DNA of 64,000 nt from Xanthobacter oligotrophicus (GTDB taxonomy: Bacteria > Pseudomonadota > Alphaproteobacteria > Rhizobiales > Xanthobacteraceae): assembly GCF_008364685.1 (NCBI RefSeq), contig NZ_VTTL01000003.1:310001-374000 (forward strand), in the 5' to 3' direction. Shown piece after piece: positions 44,868 through 55,687 of this stretch; within the stretch, counting starts at the first letter, position 1; the number at the start of each line of letters is the position of its first letter. The position numbers were made by a program, and so were the translations under genes. The notes beneath the pieces were generated by a model, which saw only the letters and a list, made by a program, of their open reading frames with translations, did no database searches and had not been told where the DNA came from.

Positions 44868-46883
44868 TCAATGCCCGCCGCGGGATCCGCGGCTGGCGAG
44901 ATGGCGGTGCAGGGTGCTGCGGTGGATGCCGAGCCGGCGGGCCGCCTGCGAGACATTCCCGCCGCTGGCGGCCAGCGCCGAGTCCATGGCCGCACGCGTC
45001 ACCGCGCCAAGATCTCGTGACTCGAGATCCCTCGCGCCAAGCTCCCGTGAAACCGAATCCCCGGCCTCGGCGCCGGCGGGCATGATCTCCGCCGGCCGGC
45101 CCGCGCCGCGCCATTCCAGCGGCGCGCTGCGCACGTCCGCCGGCAGAGCCTCCACCCCCAGCACCTCGCCCGGCTCCGCCAAGGCCTGGAGCACCCGCAG
45201 GACGCCCACCAGCTGGCGGAAATTGCCCGGCCAGCCATGGCCGGCGAGCGCAGCCCGGCATTCGGCCGAAAGCGACGGCGCATCGGGGCAGGCGCCCGTC
45301 AGTTCCGCCCACAGGCGATCCACCAGCGCCTCACGATCGGCAAGGGTCCGCAGCGCCGGAAGCGTCACGGTATATTGGGCGATGCGGAAATAAAGGTCGG
45401 CCCGGAAGGCGCCCTCCTCCACCCGCTGCTTCAGGTCGCGATGGGAGGCGCAGACGAGGGCGAAATCCACCGCCACCGGCCGCCCGCCGCCGAGCGGCGT
45501 CACCTCCCGCTCCTGCAGCACCCGAAGCAGGCGGCTCTGGAGGGAGAGCGGCATGTCGCCGATCTCGTCGAGGAACAGCACCCCCCCGTCCGCCTCGCGG
45601 AACAGGCCCTTGAAGCCGGCGCGGCGGGCGCCGGTGAAGGCGCCCTCCTCGTAGCCGAACAGCTCGGATTCGATGAGGCCCTCGGGCAGGGCCGCGCAAT
45701 TGACTGCCGCGAACGCCTTGGCGCCCCGGTTGCCGCGCCGGTGGATCTGGCGGGCGAACACTTCCTTGCCGACGCCGGTCTCGCCCTGGATCAGCACCGG
45801 CACGCCGGCCTCCATGAGGCGCACGGCGCGGCCGAGGTCGCGCTCCGTAGCGGCGTCGAAGCGCGGACCCGTCTGGACGGGGGGCTGGGCGGGCACAGGC
45901 GCAGCCGGGCGCTCCACGGCGGGTGCGGCGCGCGGCGCGATGGTGCGCACCGGCAGGCCCTGCCGTTCGAGGCGCATGGCCACGTCGCCGCGACGGGTGC
46001 GCACGCGCCGCTCTTCCCCCGCCTTGCCGAGGCTGCCCTCGAACAGGTCGCCGAAGCGCTTGGCGCCCAGCGCATCCCAGCCGAGGCCCAGCAGGGCGAG
46101 ACCCGGGCGGTTGGCGGCGACGAGGCGATACTCCTCGAACACCAGGATGCCTTCGCGCGCGGTGCCAAGGAAGCTCGGGTCGGCGTGGAAGCGCACGAGG
46201 CTATGGTCGGGGAAAGCGCCCTCGAACATGCGGTGCTCCACCTGGCCGGCGGCCAGTTCCACCAGCGCCAGCGCATGCAGGTGCGGCACCGAGGCCGGTC
46301 CCGACAGGTCGAGCAGGCCCACCAGTTCCCCGAACGGGTCGTGGATGGGGGCGGCGGCACAGCTGAGGATGCCGTTGGCCTCGGCATAATGCTCGGCCCC
46401 GCGCACCTCCACCGGGCGGCGCTCCACCAGGGCGGTGCCGATGGCATTGGTGCCGGTCTCGGCCTCGCTCCAGCTCACGCCGGGGCGCAGCGCCACCTTG
46501 GCGGCGCGATCGGCGAAATCGGCGCTGCCCACGGTGTCGAGCACCAGCCCCGACGGATCGGTGAGGATGACGATGCTGTCCGCTGCACGGGCGGCGGCGT
46601 GGAGCGCCTCCAGCTCGGGGCGGCAGCGGCGGCGCAGGGCCTCGTGGCGCTCGCGCCGGGCGGCGAACTCGCCGTCGGTCAGCGGCTCCATCCGCGAACG
46701 GGATTGCGGCCCCAGGCCCCGCGCGGCGCAGCGGGTCCAGGAGCGCAGGATGGGCTGCGCCAGCGCGTCCTCCGCCACCGGCGCGCCGGAGAAGAAGCGG
46801 CGCCGGGCGGCAAGGACGGCATCGGTCGCGGCGCAGGACGACAGTGCAGAGGTCGACACGGCGGGCGTCGGCGCAGCAGGCAT
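44868..46883 (-). CDS. Sigma-54-dependent activator, AcoR-like
   Basis: 671 residues. A GAF-type sensor lies at about 75-215 (GVSWSEAETGTNAIGTAL is typical of AcoR proteins). The AAA+ domain lies at about 350-580 with Walker A GETGVGKEVFA (about 366), the sigma-54 contact loop GAFTGA (about 412) and Walker B GGVLFLDEIGD. A Fis-type HTH ends the protein (GGNVSQAARRLGIHRSTLHR). It should activate RNA polymerase-sigma54. The divergent aldehyde dehydrogenase with a -24/-12 promoter and an upstream palindrome is the obvious target. Inducers of relatives include acetoin, alcohols and aldehydes. Confidence 0.93.
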   Translation of the reverse strand: MPAAPTPAVSTSALSSCAATDAVLAARRRFFSGAPVAEDALAQPILRSWTRCAARGLGPQSRSRMEPLTDGEFAARRERHEALRRRCRPELEALHAAARAADSIVILTDPSGLVLDTVGSADFADRAAKVALRPGVSWSEAETGTNAIGTALVERRPVEVRGAEHYAEANGILSCAAAPIHDPFGELVGLLDLSGPASVPHLHALALVELAAGQVEHRMFEGAFPDHSLVRFHADPSFLGTAREGILVFEEYRLVAANRPGLALLGLGWDALGAKRFGDLFEGSLGKAGEERRVRTRRGDVAMRLERQGLPVRTIAPRAAPAVERPAAPVPAQPPVQTGPRFDAATERDLGRAVRLMEAGVPVLIQGETGVGKEVFARQIHRRGNRGAKAFAAVNCAALPEGLIESELFGYEEGAFTGARRAGFKGLFREADGGVLFLDEIGDMPLSLQSRLLRVLQEREVTPLGGGRPVAVDFALVCASHRDLKQRVEEGAFRADLYFRIAQYTVTLPALRTLADREALVDRLWAELTGACPDAPSLSAECRAALAGHGWPGNFRQLVGVLRVLQALAEPGEVLGVEALPADVRSAPLEWRGAGRPAEIMPAGAEAGDSVSRELGARDLESRDLGAVTRAAMDSALAASGGNVSQAARRLGIHRSTLHRHLASRGSRGGH

Positions 46884-46914
46884 CTTGGTCCCTCGCTTGG
46901 CATTTCTCCCTGAA

Positions 46915-46941
46915 ACACCTGTCGCAAATCGCGACAGGTGT
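46915..46941. promoter_or_regulatory. Enhancer-like palindrome for the AcoR-like activator
   Basis: ACACCTGTCGC-AAATC-GCGACAGGTGT is a perfect 11-bp inverted repeat. It lies 32 bp before the activator gene and about 180 bp upstream of the predicted sigma-54 promoter of the aldehyde dehydrogenase, a usual distance for an upstream activating sequence. It may also autoregulate the activator. Confidence 0.75.
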
Positions 46942-47095
46942 CGCAGCTCTTGTTCTTATGTGCGTCAGTCTGGCACGACTATTCGTGTCGCGTCCAGCGG
47001 ACGTTCCGGCAAGGCTTGGCCGCCGTTGGCAAAATCAAGACAGGCCAGCATCTTCCCGCAGTGCAAATAAAGCCGCCGGCCGCCCTCCCGAGATC

Positions 47096-47111
47096 TGGCA
47101 CGGGCGCTGCA
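47096..47111 (+). promoter_or_regulatory. Sigma-54 (-24/-12) promoter of the aldehyde dehydrogenase gene
   Basis: TGGCACGGGCGCTGCA matches TGGCACG-N4-TTGCA with one mismatch, and the GG (47097-98) and GC (47109-110) are exactly 10 bp apart. Transcription would start near 47121, giving a ~25-nt leader that contains the GGGAGGG ribosome site. Confidence 0.8.
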
Positions 47112-47145
47112 AACCATCCGCTGCACCAACTCTCGGGAGGGAATA

Positions 47146-48651
<1,506 letters not shown>

Positions 48652-48666
<15 letters not shown>

Positions 48667-48683
48667 GCTCGGGTTCTTCTGAG
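48652..48683 (+). repeat. 16-bp tandem duplication spanning the aldehyde dehydrogenase stop codon
   Basis: CTCGGGTTCTTCTGAG occurs twice in perfect tandem (48652-48667, 48668-48683), followed by a partial third CCTCTTCTGA. The first unit encodes the last residues and the TGA of the aldehyde dehydrogenase. Confidence 0.9.
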
Positions 48684-49145
48684 CCTCTTCTGAAACCTGT
48701 TGACGGGTTCGGCATCGTCCGGACCCGGCATCTTCCAAGCTTGCCCCCCCTCCCGGGGCATCTTGCCGGGGGTGGCCTGGAGCCGGACCCGTTCAGGTGA
48801 AGCAGCCGGAGCGGTGAACGCGCTTCCAACCCAGCAAAGGAGAAGCTTCAGACGCTTCTCTTGGTCTCGCGCTCACACGTCTTGTGATCAGTTGCGCGCG
48901 TCCTCGGCGCGGGGGCCGGTTGCAGCCACCCCCGGTTTTTTCTTCTCGCGTCTCGTACCACCTTCGAATGGAGGGCCGACAGCCATGCGCCTGGACCGGA
49001 GACCCGATTCCCCCGGGTCTCCGGTGTCGGCGCGCGTCGGTGCCCGATCACGCAATTGCCAGGGACGAAAGGGGAACGCAAGCCCGGCACCGGCGTTGAT
49101 TCCGAGCTGCGGAGGCGTTGTTTCCGCACCTTGGAGGATGTTTCC
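48684..49145. other. 460-bp intergenic region after the aldehyde dehydrogenase gene
   Basis: It contains a GAGAAGC/GCTTCTC hairpin near 48842, the terminator-like hairpin at 48911-48941, and GGAGG at 49133-49137 serving the next gene. I see no credible coding sequence; several short frames have atypical codon use. Confidence 0.55.
48911..48941 (+). terminator. Probable rho-independent terminator
   Basis: GGGGG (48911-48915) pairs with CCCCC (48929-48933), with a weaker inner GGT/GCC pairing, followed by GG and TTTTTT. The loop is imperfect, so confidence is moderate. Confidence 0.45.
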
Positions 49146-49463
49146 GTGAACAGCAGGCCATCTGTGTCGCCGGATCGCTCCGCCCAGACCGAAGCCCGGC
49201 TGGACGAGGCGCTGGAGGAGAGCTTCCCGGCCAGCGATCCCCCCGCCGTTTCGCGTCCCGACCCGGCGCCGAAGCAATACCCCGCGCCCTCAGGGCCGGA
49301 CGAAGCCGCGCGCGCCGCCGGATGCGAGCACAAGGCTCACGATTCGCAGACCCTCGACGAGGCTCTCGACGAGACATTTCCGGCCAGCGATCCCCCGGCC
49401 ATCGTCCAGCCCCACGGCTCGGACGAAAACGACGAGGCGGCGCAGAACTGCCCCCTCCCGTGA
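49146..49463 (+). CDS. Small acidic protein with two LDEALEESFPASDPPA motifs
   Basis: 105 residues, strongly acidic and Pro/Ser-rich, probably mostly unstructured. The segment LDEALEESFPASDPPAV at 19-35 is repeated as LDEALDETFPASDPPAI at 70-86. This motif recurs in short proteins of unknown function in alphaproteobacteria; here it is present twice in one chain. The GTG at 49146 has GGAGG 8 nt upstream. It has no signal peptide or membrane segment and probably stands alone. The function is unknown. Confidence 0.75.
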   Translation: MNSRPSVSPDRSAQTEARLDEALEESFPASDPPAVSRPDPAPKQYPAPSGPDEAARAAGCEHKAHDSQTLDEALDETFPASDPPAIVQPHGSDENDEAAQNCPLP

Positions 49464-49503
49464 TTCTTGGAGCAGGACGCGGACCGGTCTTCGCGCGCCG
49501 GCT

Positions 49504-50460
49504 TTACGGGCGCGGCGCCTGAGGCCTCGGCCGGCCGGCGCCGTCCTCGGGGGCCGGGATGAACTCGTCGTGATCCATGGGGATGAGGTCGAACCGCCCC
49601 TCCCGCCATGCGGCCTTGGCGGCATCGAGCCGCTCCAGGTCCGAGGACACGAAATTCCACCAGATGTAGCGCGGGCCTTCCAGCGGCTCGCCACCCATCA
49701 GCATGAGCCGCGCCGGCGTGATCGCCCGCGCGCTGGTGGCAAGGCCCCGGCGGATCACCAGCATGCGCCCCGGCTCGAAGCGGGTGCCATCCACCTCCAC
49801 CTCGCCTTCCAGGGTGAACACGGCTCGATCCTCGTGGGTGGGGTCGATGGGCAGGCGCGCGCCGGGCGCCAGCGTGATTTCGGCATAGGTGGCCGGCGAG
49901 GCCAGCGCCACCGGAGACGCCGCCCCGAAGGCGCTGCCCAGGATGATGCGCGCCGTCAGCCCGCCGTCGGACACCACGGGCAGGTCCTCGGCGCCGGTGT
50001 GGAGGAAGTCCGGGGCGTCCTCCTCCCGCGCCTTGGGCAGGGCGATCCAGCTTTGGATGCCGAACAGCGGGCCACCGCGCGCCTTCACGGTGGCGTCGTG
50101 CCGCTCGGAATGGACGATGCCGCGTCCGGCGGTCATCAAATTCACCGCGCCCGGCGCGATCACCCGCTCGTTGCCGAGGCTGTCGCGGTGGACCATGATG
50201 CCGTCGAACAGGTAGGTGACCGTGGCAAGCCCGATATGGGGATGCGGACGCACATCCTGCGCCTGATGGGCGGTGAAGCGCACCGGCCCCATGCGATCGA
50301 AGAAGATGAACGGCCCGATCATCTGCCCTTGGGCCGAGGGCAGTACGCGGGCCACCTCCATGCCGCCGATGTCATGCGCGCGCGGGATGATCACCGTCTC
50401 CACCGCGTCGCAGCTGCTGGCATCTCCGGGGGTGGGGTCGGGGCAAGGGGCAAAGCTCAC
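49504..50460 (-). CDS. Pirin-family cupin protein
   Basis: About 318 residues, bicupin. The pirin N-terminal iron ligands are visible in VRPHPHIGLATVTYLFDG (two His) and IVHSERH (His and Glu). The second cupin starts around YAEITLAPGARLPI and ends with the conserved GEPLEGPRYIWWNFVSS. Bacterial pirins include quercetinases and redox or regulatory proteins; this one is unassigned. GTG at 50460 is preferred because CAGGGAG lies about 8 nt upstream; GTG 50469 is possible. The gene is divergent from the Pro-rich protein gene. Confidence 0.88.
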   Translation of the reverse strand: MSFAPCPDPTPGDASSCDAVETVIIPRAHDIGGMEVARVLPSAQGQMIGPFIFFDRMGPVRFTAHQAQDVRPHPHIGLATVTYLFDGIMVHRDSLGNERVIAPGAVNLMTAGRGIVHSERHDATVKARGGPLFGIQSWIALPKAREEDAPDFLHTGAEDLPVVSDGGLTARIILGSAFGAASPVALASPATYAEITLAPGARLPIDPTHEDRAVFTLEGEVEVDGTRFEPGRMLVIRRGLATSARAITPARLMLMGGEPLEGPRYIWWNFVSSDLERLDAAKAAWREGRFDLIPMDHDEFIPAPEDGAGRPRPQAPRP

Positions 50461-50749
50461 GGCAGGCACTCCCTGGCGGGCATGTTGTCCGCGCACGCAT
50501 TCTTGGCATGGAATCCGGGCCGGAGCTTGCCCCCATCGCGCGGCGCGGTCAAAGGGCGCGACGGGAGGCCATGTCCCGGCTTGAAGCGAAGTACCATCGC
50601 CGCCACCCCCGCGTGGGATGGCGGCCCCTGCTCCCCGCTCAAGGGCAGGCAACGCCCTTCCCCTCTCCGGCCCGCTCCTTCAAACCGTGTCGCGCGGCCC
50701 ATCAAACGGCCTATCTTGCCGCCGATCATGGGGCTGACGCAGGGAGACG

Positions 50750-51343
50750 ATGATGCGCGGCGGGACGCGGAGGAGGGTGCTGGCCGCTCTGGTGGCGAGC
50801 CTGGCGGTGGGAGGAACGGGCACTGCCGGCGCTCAGGTCGGCATCCCCCTGCGCCCGGCGCCGCTCACCCCGGCGGCGCCCGTGGTGCGGCCGGCCCCGA
50901 AGCCGGTGGCGCCGCTGGCGCGTCCCCCGTCTGTTGCCCCCTCCGTGGCCCCGCTGAAGCCGGTCGGCGCACCCGTGGGAACCGGACGCCTGCCGCCGCC
51001 CGCGCCGCCTGCCGCCCTTGGCCCGCCGACACGGCCTCCCCCGCTGGTGCCACCCCAGCGCGGCCCAGTGATGAGCGCGCCCCTCGCGGCGCCCCTTGCC
51101 GCACCGCTTCAGCCGGCCCCGCCGCCGCTGGCCGCGCCCTTGATGAATCAGGTGCCGCCGGTGATCCTCCCCGCGCCCACGCAGAGCTGGGGTCCCGGCG
51201 GCCCGGTGGGGAACGGCGGCGCACTGGGCATGCTCCAGCCGGGAATGGCGGCGGGGCTGGTGGGCGCGCCCCCCGCCAACGGCATGTGCTGGTACTACCG
51301 CACGCCAGACCGCCGCACCGGCTTCTGGGACCGCTGCCGCTAG
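50750..51343 (+). CDS. Exported proline-rich protein
   Basis: 197 residues. A signal peptide (residues 8-28, ending GTGTAGAQ) is followed by about 110 residues dominated by Pro, Ala and Val with repeated APL/PPP units. The C-terminal end NGMCWYYRTPDRRTGFWDRC carries two cysteines 17 residues apart and several aromatics, so it may be a small folded or disulfide-bonded unit. The Pro-rich part could span the periplasm or cell wall. The function is not recognised. AGGGAG 3 nt upstream supports the ATG at 50750. The TAG stop is the start of repeat B. Confidence 0.75.
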   Translation: MMRGGTRRRVLAALVASLAVGGTGTAGAQVGIPLRPAPLTPAAPVVRPAPKPVAPLARPPSVAPSVAPLKPVGAPVGTGRLPPPAPPAALGPPTRPPPLVPPQRGPVMSAPLAAPLAAPLQPAPPPLAAPLMNQVPPVILPAPTQSWGPGGPVGNGGALGMLQPGMAAGLVGAPPANGMCWYYRTPDRRTGFWDRCR

Positions 51344-51446
51344 AGCGTTTTCGAGCGAAGTGGACACCGGTTCGCGTGAAGAAAACGCGTTAACACAAGG
51401 TTCTAGAGCGATTTCCGTGAGCCAAGGCGAGCGGAAAACTCTCTAG
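51341..51446 (+). repeat. Repeat family B, copy 2
   Basis: TAGAGCGTTTTCGAGCGAAG to CGGAAAACTCTCTAG, with the central TTCTAGAGCGATTTCCGTG. It is alignable over its full length with the element at 23619-23725. It starts with the TAG stop codon of the Pro-rich protein gene, just as copy 1 does for the peroxidase gene. Confidence 0.88.
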
Positions 51447-51492
51447 GTGTTGTGAGACGAAACGGGTCGGTTGAGCCGCGACAGGCGCAGAA

Positions 51493-51516
51493 CCCTCTCC
51501 CGCTTGCGGGGGAGGG
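51493..51516. repeat. Repeat family C, copy 1
   Basis: CCCTCTCCCGCTTGCGGGGG plus AGGG, a near-palindrome of 24 bp. An exact reverse-complement copy lies at 54737-54760. It lies in the 350-bp gap before the PBP1A gene, which otherwise holds only repeat B and no gene. Confidence 0.85.
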
Positions 51517-51695
51517 GGCCGACGGCGGGCCTCCTGAAGCCCGGGCACGACCTCCTTAACGGGTCCTTATGCCGCTGCCGTTAGGGTGCCTTCCGCTGCG
51601 CTGCGCTTCCGCCCCATTTTGATGCTGCAAGGGACGTTGCAAGGGGTACGGCTCCCGCAGTGCGGCGGACGGGGGCACAAGCAACGGGATCATTC

Positions 51696-53918
51696 ATGAC
51701 GGCACGCGGACGAGGCGAGGCAACGAGGCGGGAACCGGTGCTGGAACGCCCCGAATCCCTGTTCGACATCCGTCTCGACGCTCGCGACCGCTCCGCCCCG
51801 CCCCCGGTGGACCCGCCGCGCCGGGCCGCACGCGCCGCCAAAGCCGCCAAGCCGTCCCCCGAGCCGAAACCCGCCCCCGCCGAGCCCCGCCGTGGCCGCG
51901 CCGATCCGCCGGCGAAGGCCAAGCCGGCCCGCCGCCGGCGGCGTGGCTCGCTCCTGTTCGGCCTGATCAAGTGGGGCCTCATCCTCGGCGTATGGGCGGT
52001 GCTGGCGCTGGCCGGCGTCATCGCGTGGGAGGCCTCCAAGCTGCCGCCCATGCAGACGCTGATGATCCCCAAACGTCCGCCCACGGTGACCGTGCAGGCC
52101 GCCGACGGCAAGACGCTGGCCACCCGCGGCGACATGGGCGGCGTCGCCGTGCCCATCGGCGAGCTGCCGCCCTACCTGCCCAAGGCGTTCGTGGCCATCG
52201 AGGACCAGCGCTTCTTCAGCCATTTCGGCCTCGATCCGGAGGGCCTCGCCCGCGCGCTGGTCACCAACCTCACCTCGCGGCGGCTGCGGCAGGGCGGCTC
52301 GACCCTGACCCAGCAGCTCGCCAAGAACCTGTTCCTGACCCAGGAGCGCACCGCCTCCCGCAAGGTCCAGGAGCTGGTGCTGGCCCTGTGGCTGGAGCAC
52401 AAGTTCACCAAGGCCGAGATCCTCGACCTCTATCTCAACCGGGTCTATTTCGGCGCCGGCGCCTATGGGGTGGAAGCCGCCGCCCAGCGCTATTTCGGCA
52501 AGTCCGCCCGGCAGGTGACGCTGGCGGAAGCCGCCATGCTGGCCGGCCTCGTCAATTCCCCCTCGCGCCTTGCCCCCACCCGCAACCTGAAGGGCGCGCA
52601 GGCCCGCGCCGGGCTGGTGCTCAACGCCATGCGCCAGCAGGGCCTGATCACCCCGGAGATGGCGAGCACGGCACTCGCCCGCCCGGCCCAGCTGTCGCGC
52701 GCCGGCATGCCGGATTCTTCGGGTTATGTGGCCGACTGGGTCATGGACCAGCTCGACTCCTTCGTGGGCGAGGAACTGCCCGGCGATGTCACCGTGCGCA
52801 CCACGGTGGATGCCGGCCTCCAGCAGGCGGCGGAAAAGGCGCTGGAGGACACGCTGGCCAAGTCCGGCGGCAAGTTCGGCGTCGGCCAGGGCGCCCTCGT
52901 GGTGCTCGACACCGACGGGGGGGTCAAAGCCCTCATCGGCGGCCGCAATTATGCCGACAGCCAGTACAACCGGGCGGTGACCGCGCGCCGGCAGCCCGGC
53001 TCCGCCTTCAAGCCCTTCATCTACCTCACCGCCATCGAGCACGGCCTCACCCCCGAGACCGTGCGCGAGGACGGCCCCATCCAGCTCAAGGGCTGGCGGC
53101 CGGAGAATTCCACCCACGAATATCGCGGCCCGGTGACGCTGACGCAGGCGCTGGCCCTGTCGCTGAACACCGTCTCGGTGCGCCTGACGCTGGAGGTCGG
53201 CCCCAAGGCGGTGGTGGCCACGGCCAAGCGGCTGGGCATCGCCTCGCCGCTGGATCCCAACCCGTCCATCGCGCTCGGCACCTCGGAAGTCTCGGTGCTG
53301 GAGCTGGCCGGCGCCTATGTGCCGTTCGCCACCGGCGGCATCGGCGTCATCCCCCACGTCATCGACGTGGTGAAGGGCGCCGACGGCAAGGTGCTGTACC
53401 AGCGCAACATTTCCGGTCCCGGCCGGGTCATGGACCCGGCCTATGCGGCCATGATGAACCACATGATGATGGAGACGCTGGCGAGCGGCACCGCCCGGCG
53501 CGCCGATCTTCCCGGCTGGGAGGCTGCGGGCAAGACCGGCACCTCGCAGGATTATCGCGACGCCTGGTTCGTGGGCTACACCGCCCGCTACGTCACCGCC
53601 GTGTGGCTCGGCAACGACGACAGCTCCCCCACCAAGAAGGCGTCCGGCGCCAACCTGCCGGTGGAGATCTGGAGCCGGGTGATGAAGACCGCGCACCAGG
53701 GCGTGCCGGTTGCCGAGCTGCCGGGGGGCCTGAGGTCCTACGGCTTCGGCGGCGCCGGCTATGGCGCGCCGGGGGGCAGCCTCCTGCCGCCGGAGAGCCT
53801 GCCGGATGATCGCCCGCCCGCCGTGGTGGGCCAGATGCCGCCGCCGCCCCAGCAGGAACAGCCCATGACCATCGACCGCTGGTTCGCCGAGACCTTCCTC
53901 GGCGCCAAACGGCAGTAA
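51696..53918 (+). CDS. Penicillin-binding protein 1A-type bifunctional peptidoglycan synthase
   Basis: 740 residues. A basic, Pro/Ala-rich cytoplasmic tail (1-85) leads to one transmembrane helix (about 90-112). The GT51 glycosyltransferase domain follows with the catalytic Glu169 in [12 protein letters not shown] and the [15 protein letters not shown] motif. The transpeptidase domain has Ser436 in PGSAFKPF (SxxK), SLNT (SxN) and Lys613 in GKTGTSQ. It polymerises and cross-links peptidoglycan at the inner-membrane surface. The C-terminus ends in a Pro-rich stretch. The start at ATG 51696 is chosen over a GTG at 51660. Confidence 0.94.
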   Translation: MTARGRGEATRREPVLERPESLFDIRLDARDRSAPPPVDPPRRAARAAKAAKPSPEPKPAPAEPRRGRADPPAKAKPARRRRRGSLLFGLIKWGLILGVWAVLALAGVIAWEASKLPPMQTLMIPKRPPTVTVQAADGKTLATRGDMGGVAVPIGELPPYLPKAFVAIEDQRFFSHFGLDPEGLARALVTNLTSRRLRQGGSTLTQQLAKNLFLTQERTASRKVQELVLALWLEHKFTKAEILDLYLNRVYFGAGAYGVEAAAQRYFGKSARQVTLAEAAMLAGLVNSPSRLAPTRNLKGAQARAGLVLNAMRQQGLITPEMASTALARPAQLSRAGMPDSSGYVADWVMDQLDSFVGEELPGDVTVRTTVDAGLQQAAEKALEDTLAKSGGKFGVGQGALVVLDTDGGVKALIGGRNYADSQYNRAVTARRQPGSAFKPFIYLTAIEHGLTPETVREDGPIQLKGWRPENSTHEYRGPVTLTQALALSLNTVSVRLTLEVGPKAVVATAKRLGIASPLDPNPSIALGTSEVSVLELAGAYVPFATGGIGVIPHVIDVVKGADGKVLYQRNISGPGRVMDPAYAAMMNHMMMETLASGTARRADLPGWEAAGKTGTSQDYRDAWFVGYTARYVTAVWLGNDDSSPTKKASGANLPVEIWSRVMKTAHQGVPVAELPGGLRSYGFGGAGYGAPGGSLLPPESLPDDRPPAVVGQMPPPPQQEQPMTIDRWFAETFLGAKRQ

Positions 53919-54027
53919 TGCCAACGGCTCCGGTCTTCGACCGGTGCCGAGAGGGCGACGCTCAGGCGCCGCGCGGGCTTCACACCAAGCGCTTGCGCCG
54001 GGCGCATTGCTCCCCGATAACGCCCTC

Positions 54028-54681
54028 ATGACCGATACCGCTTCCGACGCGCCCGACCCCTTCCTGGAAATCGGCCGCCTGCTGTTCGCCGGCGACTGGC
54101 AGTTCGTCACGGCCGCCCCCACCGTGGAGGTGCTGCCGCCCATGGTGGGCATGGAGATCGCCCTCGCCGGGCGCTCCAACGTGGGCAAGTCCTCCCTCGT
54201 CAACGCGCTCACCGGCCGCAAGGCGCTGGCGCGCACCTCGGTGACACCGGGGCGCACGCAGGAGCTGATCTTCTTCCGGGTGGGGCCTGAACTGTCCCTG
54301 GTGGACATGCCCGGCTACGGCTTCGCCAAGGCGCCGAAGGAGAAGGTGGAGGCCTGGACCCACACCATCAAGGCCTATCTGCGCGGCCGGGTGAACCTGG
54401 CCCGCGTGTTCGTGCTCATCGACAGCCGCCACGGCATCAAGCCGGTGGACGAGGAGATCCTCGACCTGCTCGACAAGGCGGCGGTGTCCTACGCCATCAT
54501 CCTCACCAAGTCCGACCAGGTGAAGCCCACCGCCCTGCCGGCCGTGATCGCGGGGGTTCAGGAGAAGATCAAGCGGCGGCCGGCGGCCTATCCGGTGGTC
54601 TTCCCCACCTCCAGCCAGACCGGCGCCGGCTTCCCCGAGCTGCGCGCCGCAGTGGCCCGGCTGCTCCACGAGCAGGGGTAG
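54028..54681 (+). CDS. engB: Ribosome-biogenesis GTPase EngB/YihA
   Basis: 217 residues, a single small GTPase domain. G1 is [11 protein letters not shown]3 DMPGYG and G4 TKSD; G2 is the threonine-containing [10 protein letters not shown]. EngB is an essential GTPase for 50S subunit assembly. The frame is open upstream to 53944, but that stretch lacks family similarity, so ATG 54028 is used. It lies 109 bp after the PBP1A gene. In many related genomes it sits by yidC and argB, but here it follows the cell-wall synthase. Confidence 0.93.
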   Translation: MTDTASDAPDPFLEIGRLLFAGDWQFVTAAPTVEVLPPMVGMEIALAGRSNVGKSSLVNALTGRKALARTSVTPGRTQELIFFRVGPELSLVDMPGYGFAKAPKEKVEAWTHTIKAYLRGRVNLARVFVLIDSRHGIKPVDEEILDLLDKAAVSYAIILTKSDQVKPTALPAVIAGVQEKIKRRPAAYPVVFPTSSQTGAGFPELRAAVARLLHEQG

Positions 54682-54736
54682 GGTTCCCCAGCAGCACTCG
54701 ATCATAAACCGCGCCTGCCACCCGGCACCGGCCTGC

Positions 54737-54760
54737 CCCTCCCCCGCAAGCGGGAGAGGG
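54737..54760. repeat. Repeat family C, copy 2
   Basis: Exact reverse complement of 51493-51516 (CCCTCCCCCGCAAGCGGGAG plus AGGG). It lies between the convergent engB and gpmA genes and may terminate either transcript. Confidence 0.85.
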
Positions 54761-54804
54761 TTCACCAGCGGTTCTGAACGTAAACCGTGCCGGCCGCACG
54801 TCCC

Positions 54805-55428
54805 TCACGCCACCAGGTCGCGCTTCTCCGCCACCGTGGAATCGGCCGCCAGCTTGTAGACGATGGGCGCGCCGGTGTTCAGCTCGCGCTTCATGATGCC
54901 CTCGGGGGAGAGCTTCTCCAGCGTCATGATGAGCGCGCGCAGCGAATTGCCGTGGGCGGCCACCAGCGTCACCTGTCCGCGCAGCACGCACGGCAGGATC
55001 TCCTGCACATAATAGGGCAGCGTGCGGGCAACCGTGTCGCGCAGGCTCTCGCCGCCGGGCGGGGCGATGTCGTAGGAGCGGCGCCAGATGTGCACCTGAT
55101 CCTCGCCCCACTTGGCGCGGGCATCGTCCTTGTTGAGGCCGGAGAGGTCGCCGTAGTCCCGCTCGTTCAGCGCCACGTTCTTCGTGGTGGGCACACTCTC
55201 CTGACCCATCTCGTCGAGGATGAGACCGAGGGTCTTCTGGGCGCGGCTGAGGTCGGAGGTGAAGGCCACGTCGAACTTCAGTCCCTCGGCCTTCAGCAGC
55301 GCGCCGGCGCGCTTGGCCTCGGAGACGCCCTGTGCGGTGAGGTCCGGGTCGCGCCACCCGGTGAACAGGTTCTTCAGGTTCCACTCGCTCTGCCCGTGAC
55401 GGACGAGGACGAGGATGCGGTCGGACAT
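54805..55428 (-). CDS. gpmA: 2,3-bisphosphoglycerate-dependent phosphoglycerate mutase
   Basis: 207 residues, short alphaproteobacterial dPGM. The phospho-histidine motif [10 protein letters not shown] is at the N-terminus, followed by [29 protein letters not shown] and the second catalytic His in [11 protein letters not shown]. It interconverts 3- and 2-phosphoglycerate in glycolysis. It lies downstream of dapB on the same strand, separated by a repeat A core. The ATG at 55428 follows AGGAGC about 6 nt upstream. Confidence 0.95.
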   Translation of the reverse strand: MSDRILVLVRHGQSEWNLKNLFTGWRDPDLTAQGVSEAKRAGALLKAEGLKFDVAFTSDLSRAQKTLGLILDEMGQESVPTTKNVALNERDYGDLSGLNKDDARAKWGEDQVHIWRRSYDIAPPGGESLRDTVARTLPYYVQEILPCVLRGQVTLVAAHGNSLRALIMTLEKLSPEGIMKRELNTGAPIVYKLAADSTVAEKRDLVA

Positions 55429-55534
55429 GGAAAGCTCCTGGGTGGTCTCCGGGCGTGGCTCCCGGCTCGAAAATCTGCGGATGGGAAACGGGGCTCACAG
55501 CCCTTCAGGAAAATCGTCCGTGCCTTCTTCGGAC

Positions 55535-55642
55535 GTCATGGCCGGGCTCGTCCCGGCGATCCACGCGGTGAGGCTGGGATCAGCTTCCCGACGTTGCCGC
55601 CAGCGGTTCGGCGTGGATGCCCGGCACAAGGCCGGGCATGAC
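55535..55642. repeat. Repeat family A, core-only copy 3
   Basis: GTCATGGCCGGGCTCGTCCC at the left and GCACAAGGCCGGGCATGAC at the right form the same palindromic core as copies 1 and 2, but the 19-bp outer terminal repeats are absent. It lies in the dapB-gpmA gap. Confidence 0.82.
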
Positions 55643-55687
55643 GGCCGAAAAACCAATTCAGACATGTGACGCTTCCAACAAGAGCGC

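Noticed and set aside
46971-46986. A second sigma-54-like match (TGGCACG followed by TTCGT)
   Set aside because: The GG-N10-GC spacing rule fails (CG instead of GC); the site at 47096 is better in sequence and position.
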